Origin: Pachypanchax playfairii
Taxonomy: Eukaryota; Chordata; Actinopteri; Cyprinodontiformes; Aplocheilidae
Direction: 5' to 3'
Assembly (NCBI GenBank): GCA_006937955.1
Contig: SSNP01000029.1
Span: forward strand, 2,885,700 to 2,949,699
Length of the DNA: 64,000 nt
The position numbers and the translations under genes were made by a program. Of this stretch, positions 48,282-57,984 are shown piece by piece. Positions within the stretch are counted from its first letter, which is position 1. The number at the start of each line of letters is the position of its first letter. The notes beneath the pieces are model-generated. The model was not told where the DNA came from. It searched no databases and saw only the letters and a program-made list of their open reading frames with translations.

Positions 48282-48510
48282 ATTAAACATTTTAGAAAGT
48301 GATCGCTGCAAACTCTAGCATTGTCCGTTTCTGCGCCTCTTGTTTTTAGCCGGAGATAAGTGATCCATTTCTGCCCTCTTCTTTCGGTAAGTTTTTTAAA
48401 ATTAAGATCTTTGTGGCACACGACTTTCGAGACACGAAAAAAACGTTTGTCTTTCTCCCGATTAGAGCGGTTGTAACAAGGGTAGACAGATTTTGGGCAT
48501 TTTTAAGCCG
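48282..48510 (-). pseudogene. THAP zinc-finger exon (frameshifted)
   Basis: THAP domains are C2CH zinc-dependent DNA binders used by host factors and by P-element and Kolobok transposases. Minus strand: ATG at about 48,503 reads MPKIC, a frameshift follows, then CYNRSNREKDKRFFRVSKVV and KKLTERRGQKWITYLRLK, ending with DNARVCSDHFLK, where C-x2-H-F is the diagnostic THAP C-terminal pair. From the second Cys (about 48,480) to the end the frame is open with normal THAP spacing. Two bases appear to be missing between the first and second Cys. No catalytic domain follows. Confidence 0.7.
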
Positions 48511-48789
48511 AATCAGCAGAGTTCAGCAGGGTTGTGTGCAGCGGCGGTTACTTCCTGACCCCCATCTGCATTTGGTGACGTCAACGCTACGTCATGTGAA
48601 ACCCAGCAATTTTCTAACTTTCCGACCATAAACATTATATAGATCACATAGATCTAGACTAGAGAGAGATTATATACATGTCTATGTTTCCAACAGCTGC
48701 GTCGGGTGACGCACGTCTGTGATTGGTCAGACAAAAAACCCAACATCATTTCCGGCATGACGTAACTTCCCTTTTGTAAACAGCGTGAG

Positions 48790-48947
48790 TGTTGACGGTC
48801 TTAAAGACAAATTTGTCCGTATTAAAATAGGTCTGAAGGACAGCAGTGGCGATGCCGGTGGCAGTAAAGTCCCTGCTTTTTATTTGTTCCTCTCGTGGTT
48901 GGAATCACACATAAAGCACCAGGAGACCTCTAAGTAAGTAATGCGCC
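48790..48947 (+). pseudogene. MADF-like exon of a DNA-binding protein, probably transposon-derived
   Basis: Plus-strand frame VDGLKDKFVRIKIGLKDSSG, then DAGGSKVPAFYLFLSWLESH and IKHQETSK, ending at a GTAAGTAA donor (48,938-48,947). The LKDKFVR ... GG.K.P.F...LSWL..HI.HRET arrangement resembles the last part of MADF/Myb-like accessory proteins found in fish PIF/Harbinger-type elements and some host genes. The start of the domain is missing or in another exon. Flanks (47,449-47,560 left and 48,611-48,790 right of the THAP element) may belong to the same host element, into which the THAP element inserted. Confidence 0.5.
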
Positions 48948-49019
48948 TCCTGCTGTCCTGGAGGAGAATTTCTTTACAACAGGGTAGTTCACTGGTTCAC
49001 AGGGTAGCTAGTGTCTCAA

Positions 49020-49415
49020 ATGTCTTCAGTCTGTTTACAGGAACTAACAGGATGTTGTGTATCAGTAGCTACGTTTACATGGGCACATTTAATCAGAATA
49101 AACGCCCAATCGGAACAAAAATACGTCATGTAAACATGTCAATCAGAATGTTTTGATCCGATGCAGCCTGATCAGAATTAAATTTACTTCCGATCGAGAG
49201 GGGTGGTTTTGTCCGATCTTCATTCGGATAGACGTGCATGTATACACCCATTTCAGTTAGTGTCCATGTGAACAGGGATTTGGGAATTCAGATCGACCAA
49301 GATTTTAATCAGATTGGGGAAATTTGGCGCATGTAAACGTAGCTAGTGTGTGCACCACCCTGAACATGGACCAGATAAAGACCAGAGAAGATGCTCCATG
49401 TTAAAGACTACAGAC
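49020..49415 (+). repeat. Short dispersed repeat, copy 3 (interrupted)
   Basis: Left block CAGGAACTAACAGGATGTTG and right block GTGTGCACCACCCTGAACAT are the same as at 9,240-9,352, but separated here by 280 bp of inserted element. Confidence 0.8.
49066..49345 (-). mobile_element. MITE with GCTACGTTTACATG ends, short copy
   Basis: Perfect 14-bp inverted ends GCTACGTTTACATG ... CATGTAAACGTAGC flanked by TA on both sides. It is an internally deleted, reverse-orientation relative of 17,986-18,690. Inserted in the dispersed repeat whose empty form is visible at 9,240. Confidence 0.88.
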
Positions 49416-49484
49416 CATCTCCAAGCAGCTTCATGTTCCTCTGATCAGCTGATCATATGATTAAACATGTTGATGTGACTGTAG

Positions 49485-49609
49485 CAGGACGACGTCCAGG
49501 ACGTGGACACAAGAGGAGACACAAGCCCAGCTGGATCAGATGGACCAGAGGAAACATCCAGATCCATCACTTCCTGATCCTCCATCAGTCCTTACTTCAA
49601 ATAATTCAG
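49485..49609 (+). other. Possible exon
   Basis: 125 bases between a GTGACTGTAG acceptor-like site and a CAG|GTATGA donor-like site. One frame stays open and reads LDQMDQRKHPDPSLPDPPSV, of low-complexity charged character. No family recognised. It may belong to the surrounding repeat. Confidence 0.2.
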
Positions 49610-52099
49610 GTATGATAGTAAACAGTCATGAATGAATAAAATGTGTGTAATAAGACGTGTTGGTTTTCTTCAGTCGGCAGTAGTCGAGTTCTCGAGTCTC
49701 TCTTTACTTTGTGGACCAATTTAACCTGTTGAGCAGGTTTTCTGGGAACTTTATTAGTACAAAAAACCTACAAGAAAAAAAAACCACAATAAAACAAATG
49801 TGTAGCACCTGATTATATCATGGAGAAAGCAAAGTACTACTTCATCATCCCAAGTCACAGTTCTGAGACCTAAAGACAGTGTCCTTTATGTTGTAATCAA
49901 CATAAACATCAGTTTAGGTTTGATAAACTAAAAATGTATAGAAATGATTTATGTGTTAATGAGAAAGATTCATTTAGCTTTGAAATGCTTTTGGGTGACA
50001 ATATAACAAAAAACAGAATGCAGCAAAAACCTTCAGCTTCTTCCAGTGACCTGATCAATTATTTAATAGATCAAAGGTCTGATAACATGCAGCGAACAGC
50101 CCTTATAGAGTATTTCTTGCACCATAATACAAACTTCTTTCATTTCTTTCTTGCTCTTCCTTCTAAAAACAGGTGCAACAAATAGTAGAAGCTTCAGAGT
50201 GACGACAGACTGAAGGCAGATAAAAAGAGTGAAGGGACTTTGAGTAACAGCTCATCTTTTATATGGCATCACTTCAAGTGGAGCCCGTTTACCTCGTCTA
50301 GGCGAGACAGCTCTGAAAAGCTTCTGTTTCATTATTTGTTGGTTTTTTTTTCCCAAGTATATAAACATATTCACTGAAACATCTTTTTTTACTTTTCCAA
50401 CCACAAACACTCGTCTTCTGCTCCACGTTGCAGATGAGTTTATCAGATGCTTCATGACTGTCTCAACGTCTCTCCTCCTCAATCTGTTAGAAGTAAAACC
50501 TTCTAATCCAGATGTTTTATTTGAAATCTTTATGTGGTACGGTAGCGTTTATCTTCTGGAACCACACCTGTAAGAAACAACGTGCTTTTCTTTTCAGTTC
50601 AACAGTCAGTGTGCAGAAATGGTTCACAGCCACAAGCTTCTCATGTGGCTCAGAACGCTGTTTAGTTATTTACGACGTGGCTCGTAAAGGAAGCAGTGTG
50701 CTGAGAATTTTACACTCCAAATATTTCCAATTCTAAATCCGGTGTCTTCTAAAAAACCCTGAATCTGTTTCTGCTTTTCTATTATTACATTAAAATACAG
50801 AAAAGCATCAGTTATTTGAGTTTAATATGAAAGAAATATAAAAATGTTACTTGCTGTTTTCTGTAACATTTTTCTGCTTCTCTACAAATGATTCATTCAT
50901 TTTATTTCACTTATACGATCTTGTTTTGTGGAACGAAGTCCAGGAATCAAACTTAGAGATTCTCCAGTTACGTCTGGGGGTCCTTGTCCCACAGTGTTCC
51001 CAAACCAGGAAGAATAAACAATTCCTGGGTCTGCCTTGGTTTCTTAAACCTCCAGAGGTGGTGGTGGTGGGGGGTGGTGGGGGGGGGGGGTGNNNNNNNN
51101 NNNNNNNNNNNNNNNNNNNNNNNNNNNNNNNNNNNNNNNNNNNNNNNNNNNNNNNNNNNNNNNNNNNNNNNNNNNNNNNNNNNNNNNNNNNNNNNNNNNN
51201 NNNNNNNNNNNNNNNNNNNNNNNNNNNNNNNNNNNNNNNNNNNNNNNNNNNNNNNNNNNNNNNNNNNNNNNNNNNNNNNNNNNNNNNNNNNNNNNNNNNN
51301 NNNNNNNNNNNNNNNNNNNNNNNNNNNNNNNNNNNNNNNNNNNNNNNNNNNNNNNNNNNNNNNNNNNNNNNNNNNNNNNNNNNNNNNNNNNNNNNNNNNN
51401 NNNNNNNNNNNNNNNNNNNNNNNNNNNNNNNNNNNNNNNNNNNNNNNNNNNNNNNNNNNNNNNNNNNNNNNNNNNNNNNNNNNNNNNNNNNNNNNNNNNN
51501 NNNNNNNNNNNNNNNNNNNNNNNNNNNNNNNNNNNNNNNNNNNNNNNNNNNNNNNNNNNNNNNNNNNNGGGGGGGGGGGACACAACTCACAAGACATGTC
51601 GAGGATGATGGTTGGAATATAGACAGACGAGCTTTGTTGTCCAGCTTGACAAAGCCCAGTCCACCAGTTCATCTCCATCCAACCATCACTTGTAAACATC
51701 AACATACTTGGACTCCTGCTCTTAAGACAAAGGTTCAGTCCTGTATTTGAGGTCCAAGGACTCAGATTTAGAGGAACTGACTCAGCTGCTCACATAAAAT
51801 GCTTTAGGGAACAAATCAACTCAACAGACGGGATGGAGAACCAAATTCTCATGACTCAACATCTCTGCCACAGTAAAGATCTGGTCCACGATCTGGATGA
51901 AAGCCAGTCTCCACCGGGGGGGTGACGGGTTGACAGCTCTGCTCAAGTCTCCAACATAGAGCTGCACAAACACAAGAGTCAGATCCTGAAGCCACTGAGG
52001 GGCCAAACTTTCATTCACCAACAGACATCAGCCAGACACTCGAGACTTGTGTCCTCACACCTGTCTAACACCACTTTCTCAGCGCTAGAGTCCAACTCC
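49610..52099. other. No gene recognised; gap at 51,093-51,568
   Basis: AT-rich up to 50,900. The long frames across the N run are artefacts of unread bases. 51,580-52,090 could be a dispersed repeat but I cannot place it. Confidence 0.4.
51093..51568. other. Assembly gap (476 N)
   Basis: Run of N bordered by GTGGTGGGGGGGGGGGTG on the left and a run of G on the right. Confidence 0.99.
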
Positions 52100-52336
52100 T
52101 CCATCAGTGGTTCCAAAATGATTCCAACTAATCATTCCGGAATAGCGCTACAACTGGTGGCAGCTTGTTGGAGTAGCTCTGTGACTTAGCTAGCATTTGC
52201 TAGCATTTTTTTGTTCTTTTTGAGTATTTCTTGCTAGTTTTTTCTTCTGGAAATATTTTCTAAATACCTTTCTTCTGATTTGGGTGCTGTGCTGATTGAG
52301 TTTCTTGCTTGATTTGTCCCTTTTTTGCCACTTGTT

Positions 52337-52740
52337 ATGATGCGTAACCATGGCAACAAGAGACTTGTTTACAAGAAAGAGCAGCTAACTGACATTTCTA
52401 AGGCTGAAATAATCCTCAAATTGAAACTCTGGATCCCTGATGAGCTCAAAAGAAGAAGACGTGGATGCAGAGCAGGAGAAAAGTGAAGAGAGAGAAAGAG
52501 GAAGTTTAAACCTTCACTTCCATCAGTCATATTGACAAATGTGAGATCTCTCGCTAACAAAATGGATGAACTTGAAACTCTGCTGAAGACCCAGTCAGAG
52601 TATCAGGAATGCAGCATCATGTGTTTTACTGAGACACGGCTAAAGGAACATATCCTGGACTCCAGCGTGTCTCTACCTGGCTTTCAAACAATACGAGCAG
52701 ACAGAGATTTGAAGAGGAGCGGCAAAAGAAGAGGAGTTTG
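52337..52740 (+). pseudogene. LINE ORF start and endonuclease N-terminus
   Basis: ATG at 52,337 (a second ATG follows directly) opens a frame reading MMRNHGNKRLVYKKEQLTD. A TGA at 52,484-52,486 breaks it, then the same frame continues RKFKPSLPSVILTNVRSLAN and KMDELETLLKT, CFTETRLKEH, SLPGFQTIRADRD. NVRSLxNKMDEL, CFTETWL and LPGFxxxRADRD are the standard first blocks of LINE APE-type endonucleases. An arginine codon changed to TGA fits the context (expected AGA/CGA). The frame should continue GGGIAVFVN but is joined instead to distal sequence. Confidence 0.8.
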
Positions 52741-53229
52741 TCAGCTGATCATATCTGCAGTCACCTGTTGGGGAGCAGGATCAGAGCAAGTGACATGAAG
52801 AGGCTGAACAGATGGAGAAGGAGGACTGATTCTGTCATGGAGACTGAACTGGAGTCTCTTGAGTTGATTGTCCAAAGGAGGATGAAGAACATGATGGAAA
52901 ACCCTCATCATCCTCTTCAGAACACAGTAACTCAACAACAGAATGTCTCAGTCAGAAGATTCTTCATAATCCGCTGCAGCACAGACCGCTACAGGAGATC
53001 CTTCCTGTCCACAGCTAGAACCCTCTACAGGAGATCCTTCCCGTCCACACCTAGAACCCTCTACAGGAGATCCTTCCCGTCCACACCTAGAACCCTCTAC
53101 AGGAGATCCTTCCTGTCCACACCTAGAACCCTCTACAGGAGATCCTTCCCGTCCACACCTAGAACCCTCTACAGGAGATCCTTCCTGTCCACACCTAGAA
53201 CTCTCTATGGCTCCCTGAAGAATAACTGA
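52741..53229 (+). pseudogene. LINE C-terminus with 36-bp tandem expansion
   Basis: Reads AVTCWGAGS, a one-base shift, then SRIRASDMKRLNRWRRRTDS and TELESLELIVQRRMKNMME, then NTVTQQQNVSVRRFFIIRCS and TDRYRRSF, the usual carboxyl end of L2-like fish LINEs (ancestrally ending STDRYRRSFLPTARTLYNS). The final block RRSFxSTPRTLY is repeated six times in frame before a stop at 53,227. The repeats differ only at Leu/Pro, from CTG/CCG alternation. Confidence 0.8.
52991..53212. repeat. 36-bp coding minisatellite
   Basis: Six tandem copies of a 36-bp unit starting CTCTACAGGAGATCCTTCC inside the LINE C-terminus. 36 is a multiple of 3, so the frame is kept. Confidence 0.95.
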
Positions 53230-53331
53230 GCTACAACAACACTTGAATTTCCCTTTGGGGATTAATAAAGTATTTTTGATTTGATTTTGATTTGATAAAT
53301 AACACAGAGACGTGACATGTTGTGTTCCTAG

Positions 53332-53397
53332 AGCCAGTAGGAATCAGCACCCCAGGCCTGGATGCAGAGGTGTCCCGGTCTCTCAGTTCTGGACAAG
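53332..53397 (+). other. Candidate host-gene exon 1 of 2
   Basis: 66 bases between TTGTGTTCCTAG and GTATCT. With two leading bases completing a phase-1 codon it reads PVGISTPGLDAEVSRSLSSG, then Gln, leaving one base for the next exon. The composition is that of ordinary host coding sequence and matches no transposon here. Gene not recognised. Confidence 0.35.
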
Positions 53398-53744
53398 GTA
53401 TCTTATTTTTTGTGGCTGACCTTCATCCAATTCTCTAAAATCTTCTTGGTCTATTAAAACAGTAAAATAACATCCCTTCATCTTACTTAATAACGTATTT
53501 AATTGTTGTACTTTTAGTTATGCTGATTGAAAAAGGAAGAAAACAATAACACTAGTTTGGAAACCGATAAATAAAACATGGGATTCATTTAGTGAAATAT
53601 TAGAGTTCATATTTCACGCAACTGAGAAAACTGATGTTAAAAACAGAATATAACGAAATCAATGCATCAAATCAAGATGTAAATTTCCCAATTTGCAAAA
53701 AATATATTATTTAATATTCTATTAATAACTGATGTTGTTTGTAG

Positions 53745-53811
53745 CTCTTATGGATGACGAGGATCCAGAGTTTGGCACTGGTTCTGAACTTTCCCTGTCG
53801 TTCTCTCAGAG
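53745..53811 (+). other. Candidate host-gene exon 2 of 2
   Basis: 67 bases between ATGTTGTTTGTAG and GTATTT. Joined in the phase set by the preceding candidate it reads ALMDDEDPEFGTGSELSLSF, then SQ and AG of a split codon (phase 2). It is open, acidic and serine-rich. The matching intron phase across a 347-base intron supports the pair. Gene not recognised. Confidence 0.35.
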
Positions 53812-56754
53812 GTATTTTTCCTGAATAGTTAGTGTTCAGATCATCATCAAGAGTTTTTCTAGATGTTAAAGGGATATTCTCCTAATTTTTTTTTACTGAC
53901 CATCATGAGCTCATCAAAAAACGATGTCATGTGACCACACTGGTGGAGTGGAGTTATGACTCCAAGCTGCAGGGAGCCATTCTCCACCTCATCAGAGGGA
54001 TTCTGGACCTTCTGATGATGGGGTGTGACTGTGGCTTCTGGGGAGTGTCTGGAATGGGTACCATCTCTCTGCGGTGCTCCACAGAGGCCCGATGACGGTA
54101 GGAGAAGGGACATGTCCCTACTTGGAACTGGTCATTGGTTGACAGACGAGGATGAGAGGGAGTGGAGGGAAAATGGGAGGAGTGTGAATCTGTGAGCGCA
54201 TGGGAATGGCTCGTTCTCTCTCCCACCGCCCAGCAGCTCTGGCATATCCCCAACATTATTGTGGTAATTGATTCTCTCTGTGCCATTAGTCTCTCAGACA
54301 AAGATGCGCCAATCGGGAGGGGTGCTTGCTGTTGTTCAGATCTGGCAAAGTGCCCAGCCACACAGCATCACCATCACACAAATAGATACATGCAAAGTAT
54401 TCTCATTTCACAGGTGCACGCACGTTTAGCTCTTCAAACAAACGCAAAGTGGAATTTATAAAATGTCAGTTGTCAAGGTCTTTTAAAACAAGGAGATTTT
54501 TCATCTGAGTACAGCACAAACATACTTAACCAAAGAGTCTACATAGACAAATCAAAGGGAATACAAACAGGATTAAAATTCTCCTCTTATACACAACATC
54601 ATTCTGTTTGTGCTCTGTTAGGGAGGTTATTGTGTTTTGGGTAGAGATACATTCCTTCATGAGGCATACATTATAAAGAGAGAACTCCCCAGACAGACAA
54701 CAGGGCATGTCTTTATCTCATTAAAGTTAACAAGAGGCTGCTGGATTCTGCCGACAGACCCGCAGTAGTCTGGAACCGGGACCGGTTCTTTAGTCATTGG
54801 GTCCATCAGCATCTGCTGTCACTGCTCATCACAACCATAGCGCCAATTCACCATCAACACACGACTGTATCATCCTTCCTGTTAACACTAGAGAGTCTGA
54901 CATTGTATGTCGTCACCATGGCAATTGTTTTTTTGTCATTCTGTGCGGCGCTGTTTCCCGTCACCATGGTCACTGCCATCTTCAAACTGAGAAGCAGAAT
55001 AACATGTGGAACCATGTACACACACACACTGAGTGCATGAACTGAATGCCAATTAGGCAAATGAAAGATAAGCTGGTGCTTACAATAGCCTCTCAAAGTC
55101 AGTTACCAGCTAATTAAAGAGCATACACACAATTTGAAATCACTTGGATCAGCGTACCCAGAGGTGATGTGAGCTGCTGGGTTAGGGTTCTTCCACCACT
55201 CCAAAACAAGCTCTCAGGGTTGTAACATGATGGAGCCACGCTGTCATTCCAGTACAGTCAAAATACCTCGTCTGACTTTACTCACTCTGCTCTCAAGGCC
55301 TGCTACGACTAGGATTCTCATTTGGAGTCTTTAATTAATTGGAGCTTCTTCTACTTTTTTTCCATCTATTTTTGTGTAGTTGTTGACCGACGTGTGGTCC
55401 TCTAATGTGCTCATCTTCAGGTCGACGTGGCTCCCTAATTAAGACTCCAGAGGATGGCTAATTGCTGTTGCATGCCTCTCAGCGGAGCAAGGGAGCCTTC
55501 TCCCGGCGCTGCCCAGAAAGAGCGCCCGCGTGCCGAATTAAAAGGGCTTATGTAAGTTTGTGGTGAAACTATTAAATGCCAACCAACTTTTTTCTTGTGA
55601 GGAGTTGCCACTTCATTTAATGGGCCTCATTAAAAGTGCACATCACAGAGATCCAAACCACTTGCTCCAACTTCACACAACAATGGAATAATAGTGCCTC
55701 CTCCATGCTGTCAAAGACTAATCCTAAACATCGAGCCGTGTTACTTCCACACAACGATGCAAACGGTTTGCAGCTCCCCTAAAAGAAAGGATTCACATCA
55801 TTTGTCTTTTCTGACAGAGGGCAGAGACGAGGCTGAGAGCAGATCTGTGTTGTTCATTAGGAGAGGTAAATGGAGAAATCTGAAGCTGATTGAAAATAGA
55901 CTTTATAATATAAAGCAGAAATATTTCTTTATTTTACTCTTCAAAGTGTTTGGAATGAGTTTACCCTGATAAGGTCAAATAAAATACCTGTTGTTTTTAT
56001 AGGTGACTGATATAGAGGAGATCTGATTAAATGTCACCTGGTAAATGTTCACCATCTATCACAAAACCACCATATGACTGTGTATTGAATTTCACTCTAT
56101 TATTCAAAAATACTCTTAATAAAGAAACATATTAAAATTGAATATTGCAACAAATCCTGAACTTGTGTGTTTGCTCCATGAAGATGAAGTTAAACAGATA
56201 TATGACATGAATTTAAACATATTAGTAAACACGTAACTGGATGCAGTAAATAGCACAATAAACTTTTTCTTTCAGCTAATATTAGATTTGTGACCAATTA
56301 ATGTAAAGGTCAGTTTTTGAGCTCTGCAGCAGAAACATTGAGCATGTTTCTAAATTTAAAGGAGGGAACGAGTGTGGCATGAATAATGAAACTACCAAAA
56401 ACTGCATCTCATAGCAGCATCAATTCATAACAATTATAAAACTAATAATTTAAGGCAACAACTTGCTGCATTTAAACAAATCAGTCCTTTTTTTAACCTG
56501 AACTCTGCTAAACTATATAATAAATACACAGATGTTACTTTGAAAAGGGTTACATCCATGTTACCATGTATGAAATCTATTATATAAATAAAATTTTATC
56601 TAATTTTCAGAATGTTTATAATAAAATATTATTTGGGGCAAAAACCTTCTTCTGGAATCACATTTTTCTGCATGTCATACATATGATATATGTAAATATG
56701 TCTGAAAGCATACGGGAACATAAAGTGAGCATTTCAACATGATCAGAATTCAAC
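53812..56754. other. No gene recognised; candidate conserved non-coding elements
   Basis: 54,160-54,370, 54,890-54,975 and 55,370-55,680 are repeat-free blocks of balanced composition. The last is rich in homeodomain-type cores (CTAATTAAG, CTAATTG, GAATTAAAAG). 54,912-54,925 (GTCACCATGGCAAT) and 54,960-54,973 (GTCACCATGGTCAC) resemble RFX X-boxes. Enhancer function is inference only. Confidence 0.35.
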
Positions 56755-57350
56755 AACAAAAACAACAACAAAACTTTATTTATAAAGCGCTTTTCAAACA
56801 CAGTTTGTCACAGTGCTTTACAGATTTAAAATGACCCCACAACCCCCCCTTTAAAAATCAAAAATAAACCCCCCCCCCCAAACCAACCCATCGACCTTAT
56901 ACACACACACTTAAAAGCTGCAAAAACAGCGGGCTGAGCACAGATGAGCCCGGAAATGACATCATGGGAGCCATCTGCATCGGTAGCAGCAAATCAGCAG
57001 CAGCCGCCAAGGCACCGACCCCGTCCCCCCAGAGGAGGGAGGGCTGGTACCCCCACCTCCACCCAAGTACTACGGGGGGGCACCCAGGAAGCCACAGCCG
57101 ACCACCACAGTTAAAAAGTTTATAAAAGTGTATAAAGTATAAAACAATGAGTGTAAAACAATGATAAGATAGAATCAAAATAAAAATGCAAAGCAGATTA
57201 ATAAATAAACAGTTAAAAGCTAAACTAAAAATTAAATCAGGTAAAATATGCTGACCAGTTAAACATATATGAATAAATAATAATAAGTTAAAAGCTCGGT
57301 TAAAAAGGTACGTTTTGAGCCTGCTATTAAAAACAGACTTGTCCTGCACT
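56755..57350. repeat. Common fish dispersed repeat
   Basis: Contains TTTATTTATAAAGCGCTTTT, then CACAGTGCTTTACAG, and further right GGTACGTTTTGAGCCTGCTA. These phrases occur together in a widespread teleost repeat. Poly-C and CA tracts are embedded. Family name not recalled. Confidence 0.5.
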
Positions 57351-57763
57351 TTGTTTCCTGCAGAAAATCAGACAGTTTATGATGCAGATGTTACCACAAC
57401 ACAGAGTAGAATCTCCTCCTTGGACAGCAGTTGTCCTCCAACATAAATCTGGACTGGGAGCTTCACTTTCATGATGCTCCATGGCTTTCTTCTTCATAGA
57501 AGGTGTCACACCCTGTATTTTAGACTTTAAATACTTCTTCATCTGGTAAAAATCAAAGTTTAAAAAACTTATAGAAGCTCAGAGATTCAGCATGTCATAG
57601 AAATGAGTCCCTGCCATGTTTCTTTAATCACCTCCAGCAGATAAACCTGTCTGACTGGCGACATCTCTAAAGCTGAACTGTGGATAGATTTATGAAGGAT
57701 CTACTCAAGGTCTGAAATGGAAACATGCTGCAGTTCACTCAGGAGAACTCTGACCCTCTAAAA

Positions 57764-57976
57764 CAGGGGTGGGCAACTCCAGGCCTCGAGGGCCACTATC
57801 CTGCACATTTTAGATGTTCCCCTGTTTCACCACACCTGCTGCAGATGAACAGGTCGTTAACAGGCTTCTATAGGACTTGCTGAGAGGTTGCAGATTTGAA
57901 TCAGGTGTGGTGAAACAGGGGAACATCTAAAATGTGCAGGATAGTGGCCCTCGAGGCCTGGAGTTGCCCACCCCTG
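57764..57976. mobile_element. Palindromic hAT MITE
   Basis: 213 bp starting CAGGGGTGGGCAACTCCAGG. The last 75 bases are the perfect reverse complement of the first 75. Perfect 8-bp duplication CTCTAAAA on both sides (57,756-57,763 and 57,977-57,984). Transcribed through, it would form a long hairpin. Confidence 0.96.
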
Positions 57977-57984
57977 CTCTAAAA

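Larger units (their letters stand above)
47561..48610. mobile_element. Element carrying convergent THAP and SWIM/YqaJ-family exons
   Basis: 1,050 bp with inverted ends ATTGCTGGGTTTCAC ... GTGAAACCCAGCAAT and a matched subterminal pair GGGGGTCAGGAAGT (about 47,608) / ACTTCCTGACCCCC (about 48,550). From the left end inward, on the plus strand, runs an exon of the teleost SWIM/YqaJ protein family. From the right end inward, on the minus strand, runs a THAP-domain exon. Each starts within about 110 bp of its terminus. No clear target duplication was found. Both coding parts are broken, so this is a short, probably internally deleted copy. Confidence 0.7.
52100..53285 (+). mobile_element. Internally deleted L2-like LINE
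   Basis: Begins with a 5'-UTR-like stretch (GTGACTTAGCTAGCATTTGC), followed by an amino-terminal/endonuclease reading frame, an abrupt join near 52,740, the carboxyl end of the reverse transcriptase protein, and a 3' tail of TTTGATTTGATTTTGATTTG. Most of the endonuclease and the whole reverse transcriptase palm are missing. Confidence 0.8.

Noticed and set aside
50851..51750. Several 170-300-codon frames on both strands
   Set aside because: They run through 476 unread bases; coding status cannot be inferred from N.
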